A stretch of 56,144 nucleotides of DNA from Candidatus Dormiibacterota bacterium (GTDB taxonomy: Bacteria; Chloroflexota; Dormibacteria; Aeolococcales; Aeolococcaceae): NCBI GenBank assembly GCA_036495095.1, contig DASXNK010000025.1, forward strand, positions 1-56,144. Reading direction: 5' to 3'. Within the stretch, counting starts at the first letter, position 1, and each line of letters starts with the position of its first letter. Of the stretch, positions 1 to 9,504 are shown in pieces. The notes beneath the pieces were generated by a model, which was given only the letters and a program-made list of their open reading frames with translations, had not been told where the DNA came from and ran no database searches. A program made the translations under genes and the position numbers.

Positions 1-2
1 AC

Positions 3-230
<228 letters not shown>

Positions 231-284
231 CCGAGCCGCCGTGCTTTCTGGGCCGGTAGGGCCTGATGGCCACCGCACCGTCGT

Positions 285-866
285 TCATCGCTGGCCCGGA
301 GCGTAGCCGAGCCGCCGTCGGTACCCGTCCCAGTCCCAGGTTCCTGGACAGTGGGCGCGGTTCACCGAGTCGATCTGGAAGTGGCCGATGACGACCTCCG
401 ACAGCTCGCCGGCGTCGCGGCGCGCGACCAGGTGGTCGCCGGCGAGGCCCCGCCGGGGCAGCTCGGTGAGCAGCCAGCGCACCAGGGCGAGGCTGGCCCG
501 CAGCTGCGGCGAGGTGAGCGGGTCGGAGTTGTCGGCGGAGTGCTTGGCGTGCTCGATGCTGACCGTGTAGTGGTTGGGGTTGACCGCCGCCCGCTCGGCG
601 ATCAGCGGCCAGCTGGGGTGGTCGGGGACGCCATTGCCCCACGCCGAGTCGGCCAGGCGCACCAGCTGGAAGACGGTGCCGTCCTGGCCGATCACGAAGT
701 GGGTGCTCGCCTCCCTCGCCGGGTCGCTGAGCAGGGCCGCCACCCCCGGCCCGTCACCACCCGCGGTGCCGTGGAGGACGATGCCGTCGACGCCGCAACC
801 GGCGCGTCCCGGCCAGAAGTTCGGGCTGGGATGCCAGATCGAACCGGGCCGCTCGGCGCCCCCGCC
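285..866 (-). pseudogene. N-acetylmuramoyl-L-alanine amidase domain without its own start (frameshifted from the I36 gene)
   Basis: About 190 codons encode an Amidase_2-type peptidoglycan amidase, which cleaves the MurNAc-L-Ala bond. Visible are GIVLHGTA (first zinc His), STHFVIGQDGTVFQLV, a SIEHAKH strand, and IGHFQIDSVNRAHCPG near the C-terminus carrying the remaining His/Cys ligands. The frame has no ATG, GTG or TTG between the stop of the upstream I36 gene and the first zinc His. Upstream it only runs on as an out-of-frame reading of that gene. One extra C in the CCCCC run beside the I36 stop would join the two in frame. I infer one secreted I36-amidase protein broken by a real mutation, an assembly error or a -1 frameshift. 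The amidase fold itself is clear. Confidence 0.7.
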
Positions 867-1219
867 TACGCTCCGGGGGCGTGCCAGTTCACATAGCTCT
901 GACCGGACACGCTGGGCGCCTGGGTCCCCGGCTTCACCACCGTGGGAGATCCCGCGCAGCCGGCCTGGGGGTAGACGCGCAGCTCCTGCATCGGGTCGGA
1001 GTCGCCGTCGAGCGCCGAGCCCACGGTGCCCTCGTGACAGAGCTCGTCGAGAAGCACGGTCACCGTCCCGGTGTAATTGGCCGACGGCCAGACGCACACC
1101 TCGCCGGCGGTGCAGTCGGCCGCCGCCGCGTGGGCCGTGATCACCGGGAGGGTCAGCGGTCCGGCGGCGAGAGCCAGGGTCGCCGCGGGAGCGATCAGAC
1201 AGCGACGCCGTCGCCGCAT
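866..1219 (-). CDS. exported peptidase-inhibitor I36-like protein
   Basis: 117 residues. An Arg-rich n-region (MRRRRRC), a hydrophobic stretch and an AHA-AAA cleavage region form a signal peptide of about 34 residues. The mature part starts DCTAGEVCVWPSANYTGTV, the typical opening of the I36/beta-gamma-crystallin-like family (C-x5-CVW), with further Cys residues (ELCHEG, QAGCAG) that could pair. Family members are secreted and the Streptomyces founder inhibits metalloproteases. The ATG is preceded by GGAGGTG. The stop lies directly before an amidase domain in the -1 frame, so this may be only the N-terminal half of a longer cell-wall protein. Confidence 0.75.
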   Translation of the reverse strand: MRRRRRCLIAPAATLALAAGPLTLPVITAHAAAADCTAGEVCVWPSANYTGTVTVLLDELCHEGTVGSALDGDSDPMQELRVYPQAGCAGSPTVVKPGTQAPSVSGQSYVNWHAPGA

Positions 1220-1315
1220 CGAGGCACCTCCGAATATCCCAAAGGGAGCGATACAACCGTTCCGGTCACCGGAGTCTAGCAGCGGGCATCGGAGGCCCCG
1301 GGATCCGAACGGGGC

Positions 1316-1735
1316 TCAGCAGCCGGGGATGCTGCCCACCGCGCGCGGGATGACGCAGGTGACCTCGCCGTGCCGGTCGGTCGGCACCAGCGCGTTGCCC
1401 AGCTCCCAGAAGCCGTACACGGTGCCCACCACGGCCCAGAGCACGACGCAGGCGATGAACCGGATCAGCAGCACCTGGCCAACCGCGGCACCCGCCCCGG
1501 GGGTGATCACCGCGGTCATCGGCTTCGCGGAGGACACCCGCGGCGGTGCTGCGGGCAGAGGCGGCACCAGCGGCGCGACGACCGCCACCCGGGGCCGGAA
1601 GTTCGCCCGGTGGTGATCGAGAACCAGGTCGGCGACCGGGCTGCGGCCGGCGAGCGCGATCGTGGTTGACACCCCGCCCTTGTGTGGGTCACCGATGTGG
1701 ACGACGTCGAGGCTGGTGCGGTGATCCCCGGTCAT
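1316..1735 (-). CDS. hypothetical single-pass membrane protein
   Basis: 139 residues from the ATG at 1735; the frame is also open upstream to a TTG at 1831. I do not recognise a family. The N-terminal half is polar and basic. Residues near 85-115 form one hydrophobic helix (VLLIRFIACVVLWAVVGTVY), followed by a short tail with two Cys residues (VTCVIP and the C-terminal GC). Codon use matches its neighbours. It stands alone, divergent from the secreted protein gene at 1963. Start choice and existence are both moderately uncertain. Confidence 0.45.
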   Translation of the reverse strand: MTGDHRTSLDVVHIGDPHKGGVSTTIALAGRSPVADLVLDHHRANFRPRVAVVAPLVPPLPAAPPRVSSAKPMTAVITPGAGAAVGQVLLIRFIACVVLWAVVGTVYGFWELGNALVPTDRHGEVTCVIPRAVGSIPGC

Positions 1736-1962
1736 TGTAGCGGCGCGGACGGTGGTGCGAACATCGGTACGGGCATCGCCTCGAGCCGCTTCCGCGTCCG
1801 CGAACTCGCCACAGCCGTGTGGTGACTTCAACCATCTACGATGACGTGAAGCGACGCAGCGACGGTGAAGAGTGAGAAGCGGGCTGTGAGGGCCCCACCG
1901 GGCGGGTCGACCGGCGTCGCGCGAGGAAGATGGATCAGAGCCGATCCCCGAGGAAGCACAAC

Positions 1963-2553
1963 ATGGACCTGCGTCGCCTCATCCCCGTCGCCCTGGTGAC
2001 CGCGGCACTGGGCGTCTCCTTCTCGCCGATCGTGTCGGCACAGCGCGCCGACCGGCTCATGCTGCCCGCGCTCACGCCCGCCGACTACGGCTCCGGCGCC
2101 ACCCCCGCCACCGCCGCCTCGCAGTACATCGCGGTGCGCACCATGGGCACGGCGAAGAACGAGTCGACCGACCCGATGCGGCAGAAGTTCACCTTCCCGC
2201 TGTACTCGCTGGTCGACGGCTCGCTGGTCGGCAACGCCACCGACGACGTCTCCTGCTCGCAGTCGACCCCGCCGCCGTGTGCGGTGATCGACGCCATCAC
2301 CACCTTCCGCTTCACCCAGGGCGCGTTCCCACTGGGAACCATCGTCAACCACGCCCAGGTGAGCATCGCCCCCGACGTGCAGAGGCCGGGGTTCATCATC
2401 AACGGCGCCCGGGCGACCGGGAATACCATCCAGAGCGCCACCGGCGCCTACGCCGGGCGCCAGGGCACGATCATCATCAGCGGCGCCAACGACGTGAAGA
2501 ACTTCCCCAACGAGCTCGCCCAGGACGATCTCTGGCTGATCGCCCTGCAGTAG
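1963..2553 (+). CDS. secreted protein, possibly allene-oxide-cyclase/dirigent-like barrel
   Basis: 196 residues from the ATG at 1963, which has GAGGAAG a few bases upstream; an ATG at 1930 would put extra charged residues before the signal peptide. MDLRRLIPVALVTAALGVSF ending in VSAQ is a good signal peptide. The mature region has beta strands and a C-terminal ATGAYAGRQGTIIISGAND segment with a final LWLIAL strand. That pattern resembles the secreted eight-stranded barrel of dirigent/allene oxide cyclase-like proteins, where a GxYxGxxG motif precedes the last strands. Fold assignment is tentative and function unknown. Two Cys residues (DVSC, PPPC) could form a disulfide. Confidence 0.7.
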   Translation: MDLRRLIPVALVTAALGVSFSPIVSAQRADRLMLPALTPADYGSGATPATAASQYIAVRTMGTAKNESTDPMRQKFTFPLYSLVDGSLVGNATDDVSCSQSTPPPCAVIDAITTFRFTQGAFPLGTIVNHAQVSIAPDVQRPGFIINGARATGNTIQSATGAYAGRQGTIIISGANDVKNFPNELAQDDLWLIALQ

Positions 2554-2582
2554 GCGCCGCCGGGGCCGAGGGGCCTGACCGC

Positions 2583-2930
2583 TCAGCGCCCGGGGTCAGC
2601 CCCCGGCGTCCGCACCCAGCGGCAGAGGCGGTCGAGCTCGGTCGCCGCCTCGACCGCCCAGATGCGGCAGGCGGTGTTCATCGCCACCGGGTCGGCGAGG
2701 ATCTCGTCCCCGGGGACCATGTGCGGCAGCCGCAGCCACCAGGCACCGTCGAAGACGAAGATGCCGTACTCGGCGAGGTGCTCGTCGTACTCGGAGACGG
2801 CGTCGCCCAGGCTCTCCCGCCAGAGCCCTGTCCAGCTGCACGCGCAGCGCACCCTCCAGCCGCGCACCGGCTGGTCCTCGCGGGTCACGTCCACCTCGGC
2901 GTAGTGCTGGGGGTCCACGGCACCCACCAT
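2583..2930 (-). CDS. conserved-looking hypothetical protein
   Basis: 115 residues with normal codon use. I do not recognise a family. The protein is soluble, acidic and rich in Trp (CACSWTGLW, AWWLRLP, CRIWAVEA, CRWV). A CxC pair sits near residue 30 and further Cys residues follow in the C-terminal third. No signal peptide or membrane segment is visible. It lies just downstream of the CoA transferase on the same strand but about 80 bases away, so co-transcription is possible. An alternative overlapping frame on the same strand reads as low-complexity Arg/Gly and was rejected. Confidence 0.55.
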   Translation of the reverse strand: MVGAVDPQHYAEVDVTREDQPVRGWRVRCACSWTGLWRESLGDAVSEYDEHLAEYGIFVFDGAWWLRLPHMVPGDEILADPVAMNTACRIWAVEAATELDRLCRWVRTPGADPGR

Positions 2931-3009
2931 GGGATGACCGGGGGGTCACCGCACGCCCGGCGACCGGCCTGTGACCGCCTCTTCACGCCGCCTCGACGGC
3001 GGCGACGGA

Positions 3010-4227
3010 TCAGCCCACCCGCGGCGGCCGCCGGCTCAGCACCCCGGCGGCCTCCAGCGCCTCCACCTCGGCGGCGCCGAGCCCGAGGAGCTCCTCGAGC
3101 ACCTCGCGGTTGTGCTCGCCGCGGAACGCGGGCACCCCGCGCACCCCGGTGGAGGCGTCGGAGAAGCGCCAGGGCGAGTTGGGCAGCCGCAGCAGCCCGC
3201 CGCCGCGGTCATCGACCTCGACCACCGCGCCGCGCTCGCGCGCCCACTCGCCGGCGCCCGCCTCCTCGACGCTGCGCACCACCCCGGTCGCCAGGCGGTG
3301 CGGGGCCAGCGCCGCCTCCAGCGCCTCGGCGCTCTCCAGCCGGCCGGCCCAGTCCAGCAGCAGCGCGAGCAGCTGATCGCGGTTCTCGAGGCGGGCGGCG
3401 TCGGTCGCGAAGCGGGGGTCGTCGCGCAGCTCGGGGCGGCCGATCACGGTGCACCACGATTCGAACACGCCCCGGGTGACGGGGTTGCCGGTGACCACCA
3501 CCCGCCGCCCGTCGCCGGTGGTCAGCATCGGCGTGGCCGCCCCGCCAGCGGGCGAGTACGGGTCCTCGGGGGCGCCGGAGAGCTCGCGCGCGGCCCACTC
3601 GTTGACCGCGAGCAGGGTCTCCGCCATCGCCACGTCGACGTGCTGGCCGCGGCCGGTGCGCCCCCGCTGCACCAGGGCGGCGAGGATGCCGGCGAGGCAC
3701 TCGAGCCCGGTGTAGGTGTCGGCGTGGCTGAACGGGGTGCCGGGATCGCGGTGGTGGCGGCCGAGCATCTCCGTCATCCCCATCTCCGCATGGATGATGT
3801 CGGCGTAGGCGCGGCGGTGCGCGCTCGCGCCCCGCTGGCCGAAGCCGGAGATGGAGGCGTACACGACGCGCGGGTTGCAGGCGCTCACCGCCGCGTGGCC
3901 GAGGCCGAGCCGGTCCATCACCCCGGGCCGGAAGTTCTCGACGACCACGTCGACACGCTCGGCGAGGCGGAGCATCAGGTCGACCGCCTCGGGGCGGCGG
4001 AGGTCGGCGGAGAGGTTGCGCTTGCCGCAGTTCTGCTGCGCGTGGTAGAGCGCGATCGACCCCGCGCGTGGCCGGAAGAAGCGGGTGAGGTCGCCGTGGG
4101 GCGGCTCGACCTTGATGACGTCGGCGCCGAGGTCGACCAGCATCCGGGTGCAGTGCGGACCGGACATCACCAGTGAGAAGTCGAGCACCCGCACCCCGTC
4201 GAGCGGTCCCGGGCCGGTCTCGGTCAC
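3010..4227 (-). CDS. class III (CaiB/BaiF family) CoA transferase
   Basis: 405 residues, the usual family length. Class III CoA transferases move CoA between acyl groups through an aspartyl-CoA anhydride. The sequence opens with LDGVRVLDFSLVMSGPHCTRMLVDLGADVIKVE, then NLSADLRRPE and VVVENFRPGVMDRLGLG, all family landmarks. The expected catalytic Asp is D170 in FSHADTYTG. GQHVDVAMAETLL and the C-terminal FRGEHNREVLEELLGL are also typical. The substrate cannot be read from sequence. The gene follows the acs-satP unit on the same strand but a strong hairpin separates them, so it is probably transcribed independently. Confidence 0.93.
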   Translation of the reverse strand: MTETGPGPLDGVRVLDFSLVMSGPHCTRMLVDLGADVIKVEPPHGDLTRFFRPRAGSIALYHAQQNCGKRNLSADLRRPEAVDLMLRLAERVDVVVENFRPGVMDRLGLGHAAVSACNPRVVYASISGFGQRGASAHRRAYADIIHAEMGMTEMLGRHHRDPGTPFSHADTYTGLECLAGILAALVQRGRTGRGQHVDVAMAETLLAVNEWAARELSGAPEDPYSPAGGAATPMLTTGDGRRVVVTGNPVTRGVFESWCTVIGRPELRDDPRFATDAARLENRDQLLALLLDWAGRLESAEALEAALAPHRLATGVVRSVEEAGAGEWARERGAVVEVDDRGGGLLRLPNSPWRFSDASTGVRGVPAFRGEHNREVLEELLGLGAAEVEALEAAGVLSRRPPRVG

Positions 4228-4254
4228 GCCGGCGATGCTACCCCAGACAGGAGA

Positions 4255-4284
4255 GAGAGCCGGTCCCCGCGGGGACCGGCTCTC
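4255..4284. terminator. 30-bp perfect palindrome, terminator-like
   Basis: Every base from 4255 to 4284 pairs symmetrically (15-bp arms, GAGAGCCGGTCCCCG and its complement). It lies between the end of satP (4306) and the start of the CoA transferase gene (4227), both on the minus strand, so it fits the terminator of the acs-satP transcript. No T-tract follows. Because the palindrome has no spacer, the true loop would be the central few bases. Confidence 0.6.
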
Positions 4285-4305
4285 GAGAGCTCGCGACCGT
4301 GATGG

Positions 4306-4992
4306 TCAGCCGGGCGCACCCACCGGAAGAACGGTGCGCTTGAAGGTGGCGTTGGTCACCTCGGCGAAGGAGGTGTAGAACGCGGCGCACGCGGTGAGGA
4401 TGCCGAGGAAGCCGCCGAGATGGGTCCAGGTGTCGCTGGCGTTCCACTTGCCGAGGGCGAGTGCGAAGAACGTCAGTGTGAGCAGGAAGAACACCAGCTG
4501 GACCGCCCTGGCCGCGGCCAGCGAGGCGATCAGCATGTAGGCGGTGAAGACGCCCCACATGAAGAGGTACAGGCCGAGGATGGTGTTGAGGTGAGCGGTC
4601 GCCTCCGCGGCGATCTGGGCCGTGGTGGCTCCCGGTCCCAGCGCCTTGGCGGTGCCCGCCACGACCATCGGGGCGTAGAACTGGACGATGAGCCAGAAGC
4701 TCAGCCAGAAGGCGCCGTAGCTGGTGAAGGCGGTGGCCGCGAAGGTGTTGCCCTTGCGGAACGCCCACATCCCGGCGAGCAGCTGGGCGGTGCCGCCGTA
4801 GGCGACGGCGAGGCCGAGCACGATCGGCTCGTTGACGGCGCCGATCCAGCCCGCGTTGATGGCCGAGAGCATCATCGTGGTGAGGGCGAAGGCGGCGAGT
4901 CCGAGTGGTCCCGGATCGGCGATCTCCACCGCCGGCGCCGAGGCGCCCGCCGCCGCCCCGCTGAAGGGGCGGCTGGTCTCCATGGTTGCCAT
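4306..4992 (-). CDS. satP: acetate uptake transporter, GPR1/FUN34/YaaH (SatP) family
   Basis: 228 residues, six predicted membrane helices. Family members carry acetate or succinate with protons. The N-terminal DPGPLGLAAFALTTMMLSA corresponds to the NPAPLGLxxF entry motif, here with Asp in place of Asn. FRKGNTFAATAFTSYGAFWLS and the TYMLIASL-like helix (TAYMLIASLAAAR) are also characteristic. GAGAGGAC precedes the ATG; a second ATG three codons in is possible. It follows acs by 56 bases on the same strand, so uptake and activation of acetate are probably co-expressed. The hairpin after it closes the unit. Confidence 0.93.
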   Translation of the reverse strand: MATMETSRPFSGAAAGASAPAVEIADPGPLGLAAFALTTMMLSAINAGWIGAVNEPIVLGLAVAYGGTAQLLAGMWAFRKGNTFAATAFTSYGAFWLSFWLIVQFYAPMVVAGTAKALGPGATTAQIAAEATAHLNTILGLYLFMWGVFTAYMLIASLAAARAVQLVFFLLTLTFFALALGKWNASDTWTHLGGFLGILTACAAFYTSFAEVTNATFKRTVLPVGAPG

Positions 4993-5048
4993 GTATCCGT
5001 GTCCTCTCTGACCGGTGGATGCGTGGTGTCGAAACTGCAGTGGATGCC

Positions 5049-7013
<1,965 letters not shown>

Positions 7014-7122
7014 TACGTCATTCCTCCACACTCGTCCAGCTCGAATCTCCGGGGGCCCCCCATTCGGCCAGGGTGGGACCGTACGCACACGGGCACGAGT
7101 TCGGAAAGCCGCAGCCGGTGAG

Positions 7123-7149
7123 CGGTCGGAAGTCGCGGCTGAACGGTCG
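7123..7149. promoter_or_regulatory. candidate LytTR-type direct repeat between acs and lytS
   Basis: CGGTCG occurs at 7123-7128 and 7144-7149, 21 bases apart, so both lie on the same face of the helix. LytTR regulators bind paired direct repeats with about this spacing. The site lies in the 198-base divergent region between acs and the kinase gene. The match to a known consensus is weak, so this rests on position and spacing. Confidence 0.3.
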
Positions 7150-7211
7150 CCGCCGGCCACCGAGCGGCGCCGCGGCTTGCGCCTCGCCGGTCCGGTCACG
7201 ATGATCGGCGC

Positions 7212-8399
7212 ATGGGGGTCCTCGCAGGTCTGCTGGTCCAGGTCCTGCTCACCGCGATGGCGGCGGTCGCCGTCTACCTGCTGGTGAGCCGGCAGCGACG
7301 CAGCTTCGGCACCGCCGAGGACCGGGCCACCCTGCGCACCCTGGCCCTGGCCACCTCCACGATGGGGGCGCTGCGCCGCGGCCTCACCGCCAGGAGCGCG
7401 GCCGAGGTGCTGCCCGAGGTCGCCGAGCAGGCGGGGGCGGCGGTGGCGATCTACGACACCGGGGGCCTGCTCGCCTACGAGCCCGGCCCCACGGGGGCGG
7501 CGGGCGGGCACCGCCTCCACCTCGAGGACGACGCCGCCGGGGTGCTGGAGGCGCTGGGCACCGGCCGGCTGCGCCTCCTCCCCCTCCACGACGAGCCCGC
7601 CGGCGGCGGCTGCGGGCTGCGCGCCGCCGCGGTGGCGCCGCTGCTGGTCAACGACCGCGCCGTCGCCGCCCTGGTCTCGTACCACCCCCAGACCCCGGGA
7701 CCGACGGCGCTGCAGATCACCTCCGACCTCGCCGAGCTGCTCGCCACCCAGCTGCGCCTCCAGCAGGCCGACCAGCAGCGGGTCGCCCTGGTGCGCTCGG
7801 AGCTGCGCGCCCTGCGCGCCCAGATCTCCCCGCATTTCATCTACAACACGCTGACCACGATCGCCTCGTTCATCCGCACCGACCCCGACCGCGCCCGCGA
7901 GCTGCTCACCCTCTTCGCGGACTTCACCCGCCAGGCCTTCCGCGGCCCCCAGGACGAGTTCGCGTCGCTCGCCGACGAGCTCGTCTACGTCCACCAGTAC
8001 CTGCTCTTCGAGCAGGCGCGCTTCGGCGAGCGGCTGACGGTGCGGTACAAGGTCGAGCCCGAGGTGCTCAACGCCATCGTCCCCACCCTGGTGGTCCAGC
8101 CGCTGGTGGAGAACGCCGTGAAGCACGGCATGGAGTCGAGCACCGGTCGCGGCACCGTGAGCATCATCGCCGAGGACCGCGACGACGAGTGCTGGATCGT
8201 GGTCCGCGACAACGGCCGCGGCTTCGACGCCGCCGGCGTGGTCGGGGGCGGGGGGGGCGGCGCGCTCGCCAACATCGACCGGAGGCTGCGCGAGACCTTC
8301 GGGCCGACCCACGGGCTGAACATCGACTCGACGCCGGGCACCGGGACCTCGGTGCGGATGCGCATCCCCAAGTACCGCCCCGGGGTGCGGGTCTCGTGA
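7212..8399 (+). CDS. LytS-type sensor histidine kinase
   Basis: 395 residues. One N-terminal membrane helix (about 4-25) is followed by a GAF-like region (about 60-175), then a His_kinase/LytS domain with SPHFIYNTL (phosphorylated H208), an N-box ENAVKHG (N301), and a G-box DNGRGFD. A Gly-rich lid ([16 protein letters not shown]) and a C-terminal [14 protein letters not shown] strand complete the ATPase. Kinases of this type pair with LytTR regulators, several of which sense carboxylates such as pyruvate. It overlaps the regulator gene by 4 bases and sits beside acs and an SSS symporter, so acetate or a related carboxylate is the likely signal. The ligand is inferred. Confidence 0.94.
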   Translation: MGVLAGLLVQVLLTAMAAVAVYLLVSRQRRSFGTAEDRATLRTLALATSTMGALRRGLTARSAAEVLPEVAEQAGAAVAIYDTGGLLAYEPGPTGAAGGHRLHLEDDAAGVLEALGTGRLRLLPLHDEPAGGGCGLRAAAVAPLLVNDRAVAALVSYHPQTPGPTALQITSDLAELLATQLRLQQADQQRVALVRSELRALRAQISPHFIYNTLTTIASFIRTDPDRARELLTLFADFTRQAFRGPQDEFASLADELVYVHQYLLFEQARFGERLTVRYKVEPEVLNAIVPTLVVQPLVENAVKHGMESSTGRGTVSIIAEDRDDECWIVVRDNGRGFDAAGVVGGGGGGALANIDRRLRETFGPTHGLNIDSTPGTGTSVRMRIPKYRPGVRVS

Positions 8400-9166
8400 C
8401 CGCCGGCACCGAGGCCGGGCTGCGGGTGCTGGTCGTCGACGACGAGCGGCCGGCCCGCGACGAGCTCGCCTTCCAGCTGGGCAACCTCGACGACGTCGCC
8501 GAGGTGCTCCAGGCGGCCGAGGGCACCGAGTGCCTGCGCCTGCTGGAGAGCGCGGAGGTCGACGCCGTCTTCCTCGACGTCCGCATGCCCGGCCTCGACG
8601 GCCTGGAGCTGGGGCGGATCGTGCGCCTGCTGGCCAGGCCGCCGATGCTGGTCTTCGTCACCGCCTTCGACAGCTACGCGGTCGAGGCCTTCGGCCTGGC
8701 CGCGGTCGACTACCTGCTCAAGCCGGTGCGGCGGGAGCGGCTGCGGGCGACGGTGAAGCGCCTCGTCGAGACCCGACGCGGCCTCGAGGGCGCCACCGGC
8801 GCGGCCGGGCACCCCGAGGACGAGGACACCATGGGCGATCGCCTGCCGGTGCTCGCCCGCGGCCGCATCGTGCTCGTGAACGTCGCCGACATCCGGGTCG
8901 CCCTGGTCGCCGGCGAGCGGGTCATCGTGCACACCCACGAGGGGCGCTTCCAGGCGCGACACACCCTGGCGGAGCTGGAGCACCGCCTCCACGGCCGTGG
9001 CTTCCTGCGGGTCCACCGCGCCTACCTCGTCAACCTGCGGCACGTGCTCACCATCGAGACCTTCTTCAACGGCACCTACCTCCTGAAGCTGCGCAACGTG
9101 CCCGGCCTCACCGTGCCCGTCTCACGCCGCCACGCCAGCGACCTGCGCGCGGCGGTGCACCTCTAG
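8396..9166 (+). CDS. LytTR-family response regulator
   Basis: 256 residues from the GTG at 8396, which overlaps the kinase stop (GTGA). The receiver domain has VVDDERPAR, the phosphorylated D61 in [19 protein letters not shown] and the KP pair in [11 protein letters not shown] linker of about 25 residues leads to a LytTR DNA-binding domain (about 150-250) with [24 protein letters not shown] and a final [13 protein letters not shown]. Such regulators bind pairs of direct repeats. Its targets are probably the downstream DUF485-symporter genes and perhaps the divergent acs. This is a tight operon with the kinase. Confidence 0.95.
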   Translation: MTAGTEAGLRVLVVDDERPARDELAFQLGNLDDVAEVLQAAEGTECLRLLESAEVDAVFLDVRMPGLDGLELGRIVRLLARPPMLVFVTAFDSYAVEAFGLAAVDYLLKPVRRERLRATVKRLVETRRGLEGATGAAGHPEDEDTMGDRLPVLARGRIVLVNVADIRVALVAGERVIVHTHEGRFQARHTLAELEHRLHGRGFLRVHRAYLVNLRHVLTIETFFNGTYLLKLRNVPGLTVPVSRRHASDLRAAVHL

Positions 9167-9171
9167 CCCGC

Positions 9172-9504
9172 GTGGCCCAGCAGGGCCGCGATTCGGACCG
9201 GGCCGGCAGGCGGCTGCGCGACCTGCTCGAGCAGACCCAGGTCGGCGCCGTCTTCCTCACCGCGCTGATGCGCCGCCAGCTCCGGCTCAGTCTCGCCGTC
9301 ACCGTCGCCTTCCTCGTCGGCCTCGGCATCCAGCCGGTGCTGCCGGTGATCTGGCCCCAGTACGGCGACGCCACCGTGCTCGGCCTGCCCCTGCCCTGGC
9401 TGGTGCTCGGGGTGCTGACGTACCCGGTGCTGGTGGTGCTCGGGCTGCTCTACGTGCGCCGCGCCGAGGGCATCGACGACGACTTCACGGACCTGCTGCA
9501 GTGA
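9172..9504 (+). CDS. DUF485-like small membrane protein
   Basis: 110 residues from the GTG at 9172, five bases after the regulator stop. The N-terminal third is soluble and charged (residues 1-35), followed by two membrane helices (about 42-62 and 78-98) and a short acidic tail. The pattern FLTALMRRQLRLSL, then QPVLPVIWP, then YVRRAEG, matches the DUF485 family. Those proteins are almost always encoded just before an SSS-family acetate/carboxylate symporter, as here with a 4-base overlap (GTGA). It is probably an accessory or stabilising partner of the symporter; direct function is unproven. Confidence 0.85.
   Translation: MAQQGRDSDRAGRRLRDLLEQTQVGAVFLTALMRRQLRLSLAVTVAFLVGLGIQPVLPVIWPQYGDATVLGLPLPWLVLGVLTYPVLVVLGLLYVRRAEGIDDDFTDLLQ

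Noticed and set aside
2277-3479. 400-codon frame over the secreted protein end and CoA transferase
   Set aside because: Crosses two real genes on different strands and becomes an Arg/Pro-rich run.
7050-7062. GGGGGCCCCCC near-palindrome before acs
   Set aside because: Too short and simple to call an operator in GC-rich DNA.
7014-8312. Upstream extension of the acs frame to 8312 (1087 codons in total)
   Set aside because: The extra 433 residues are the antisense of the kinase gene. The GTG at 7013 with GGAGGAA gives a normal-length Acs.
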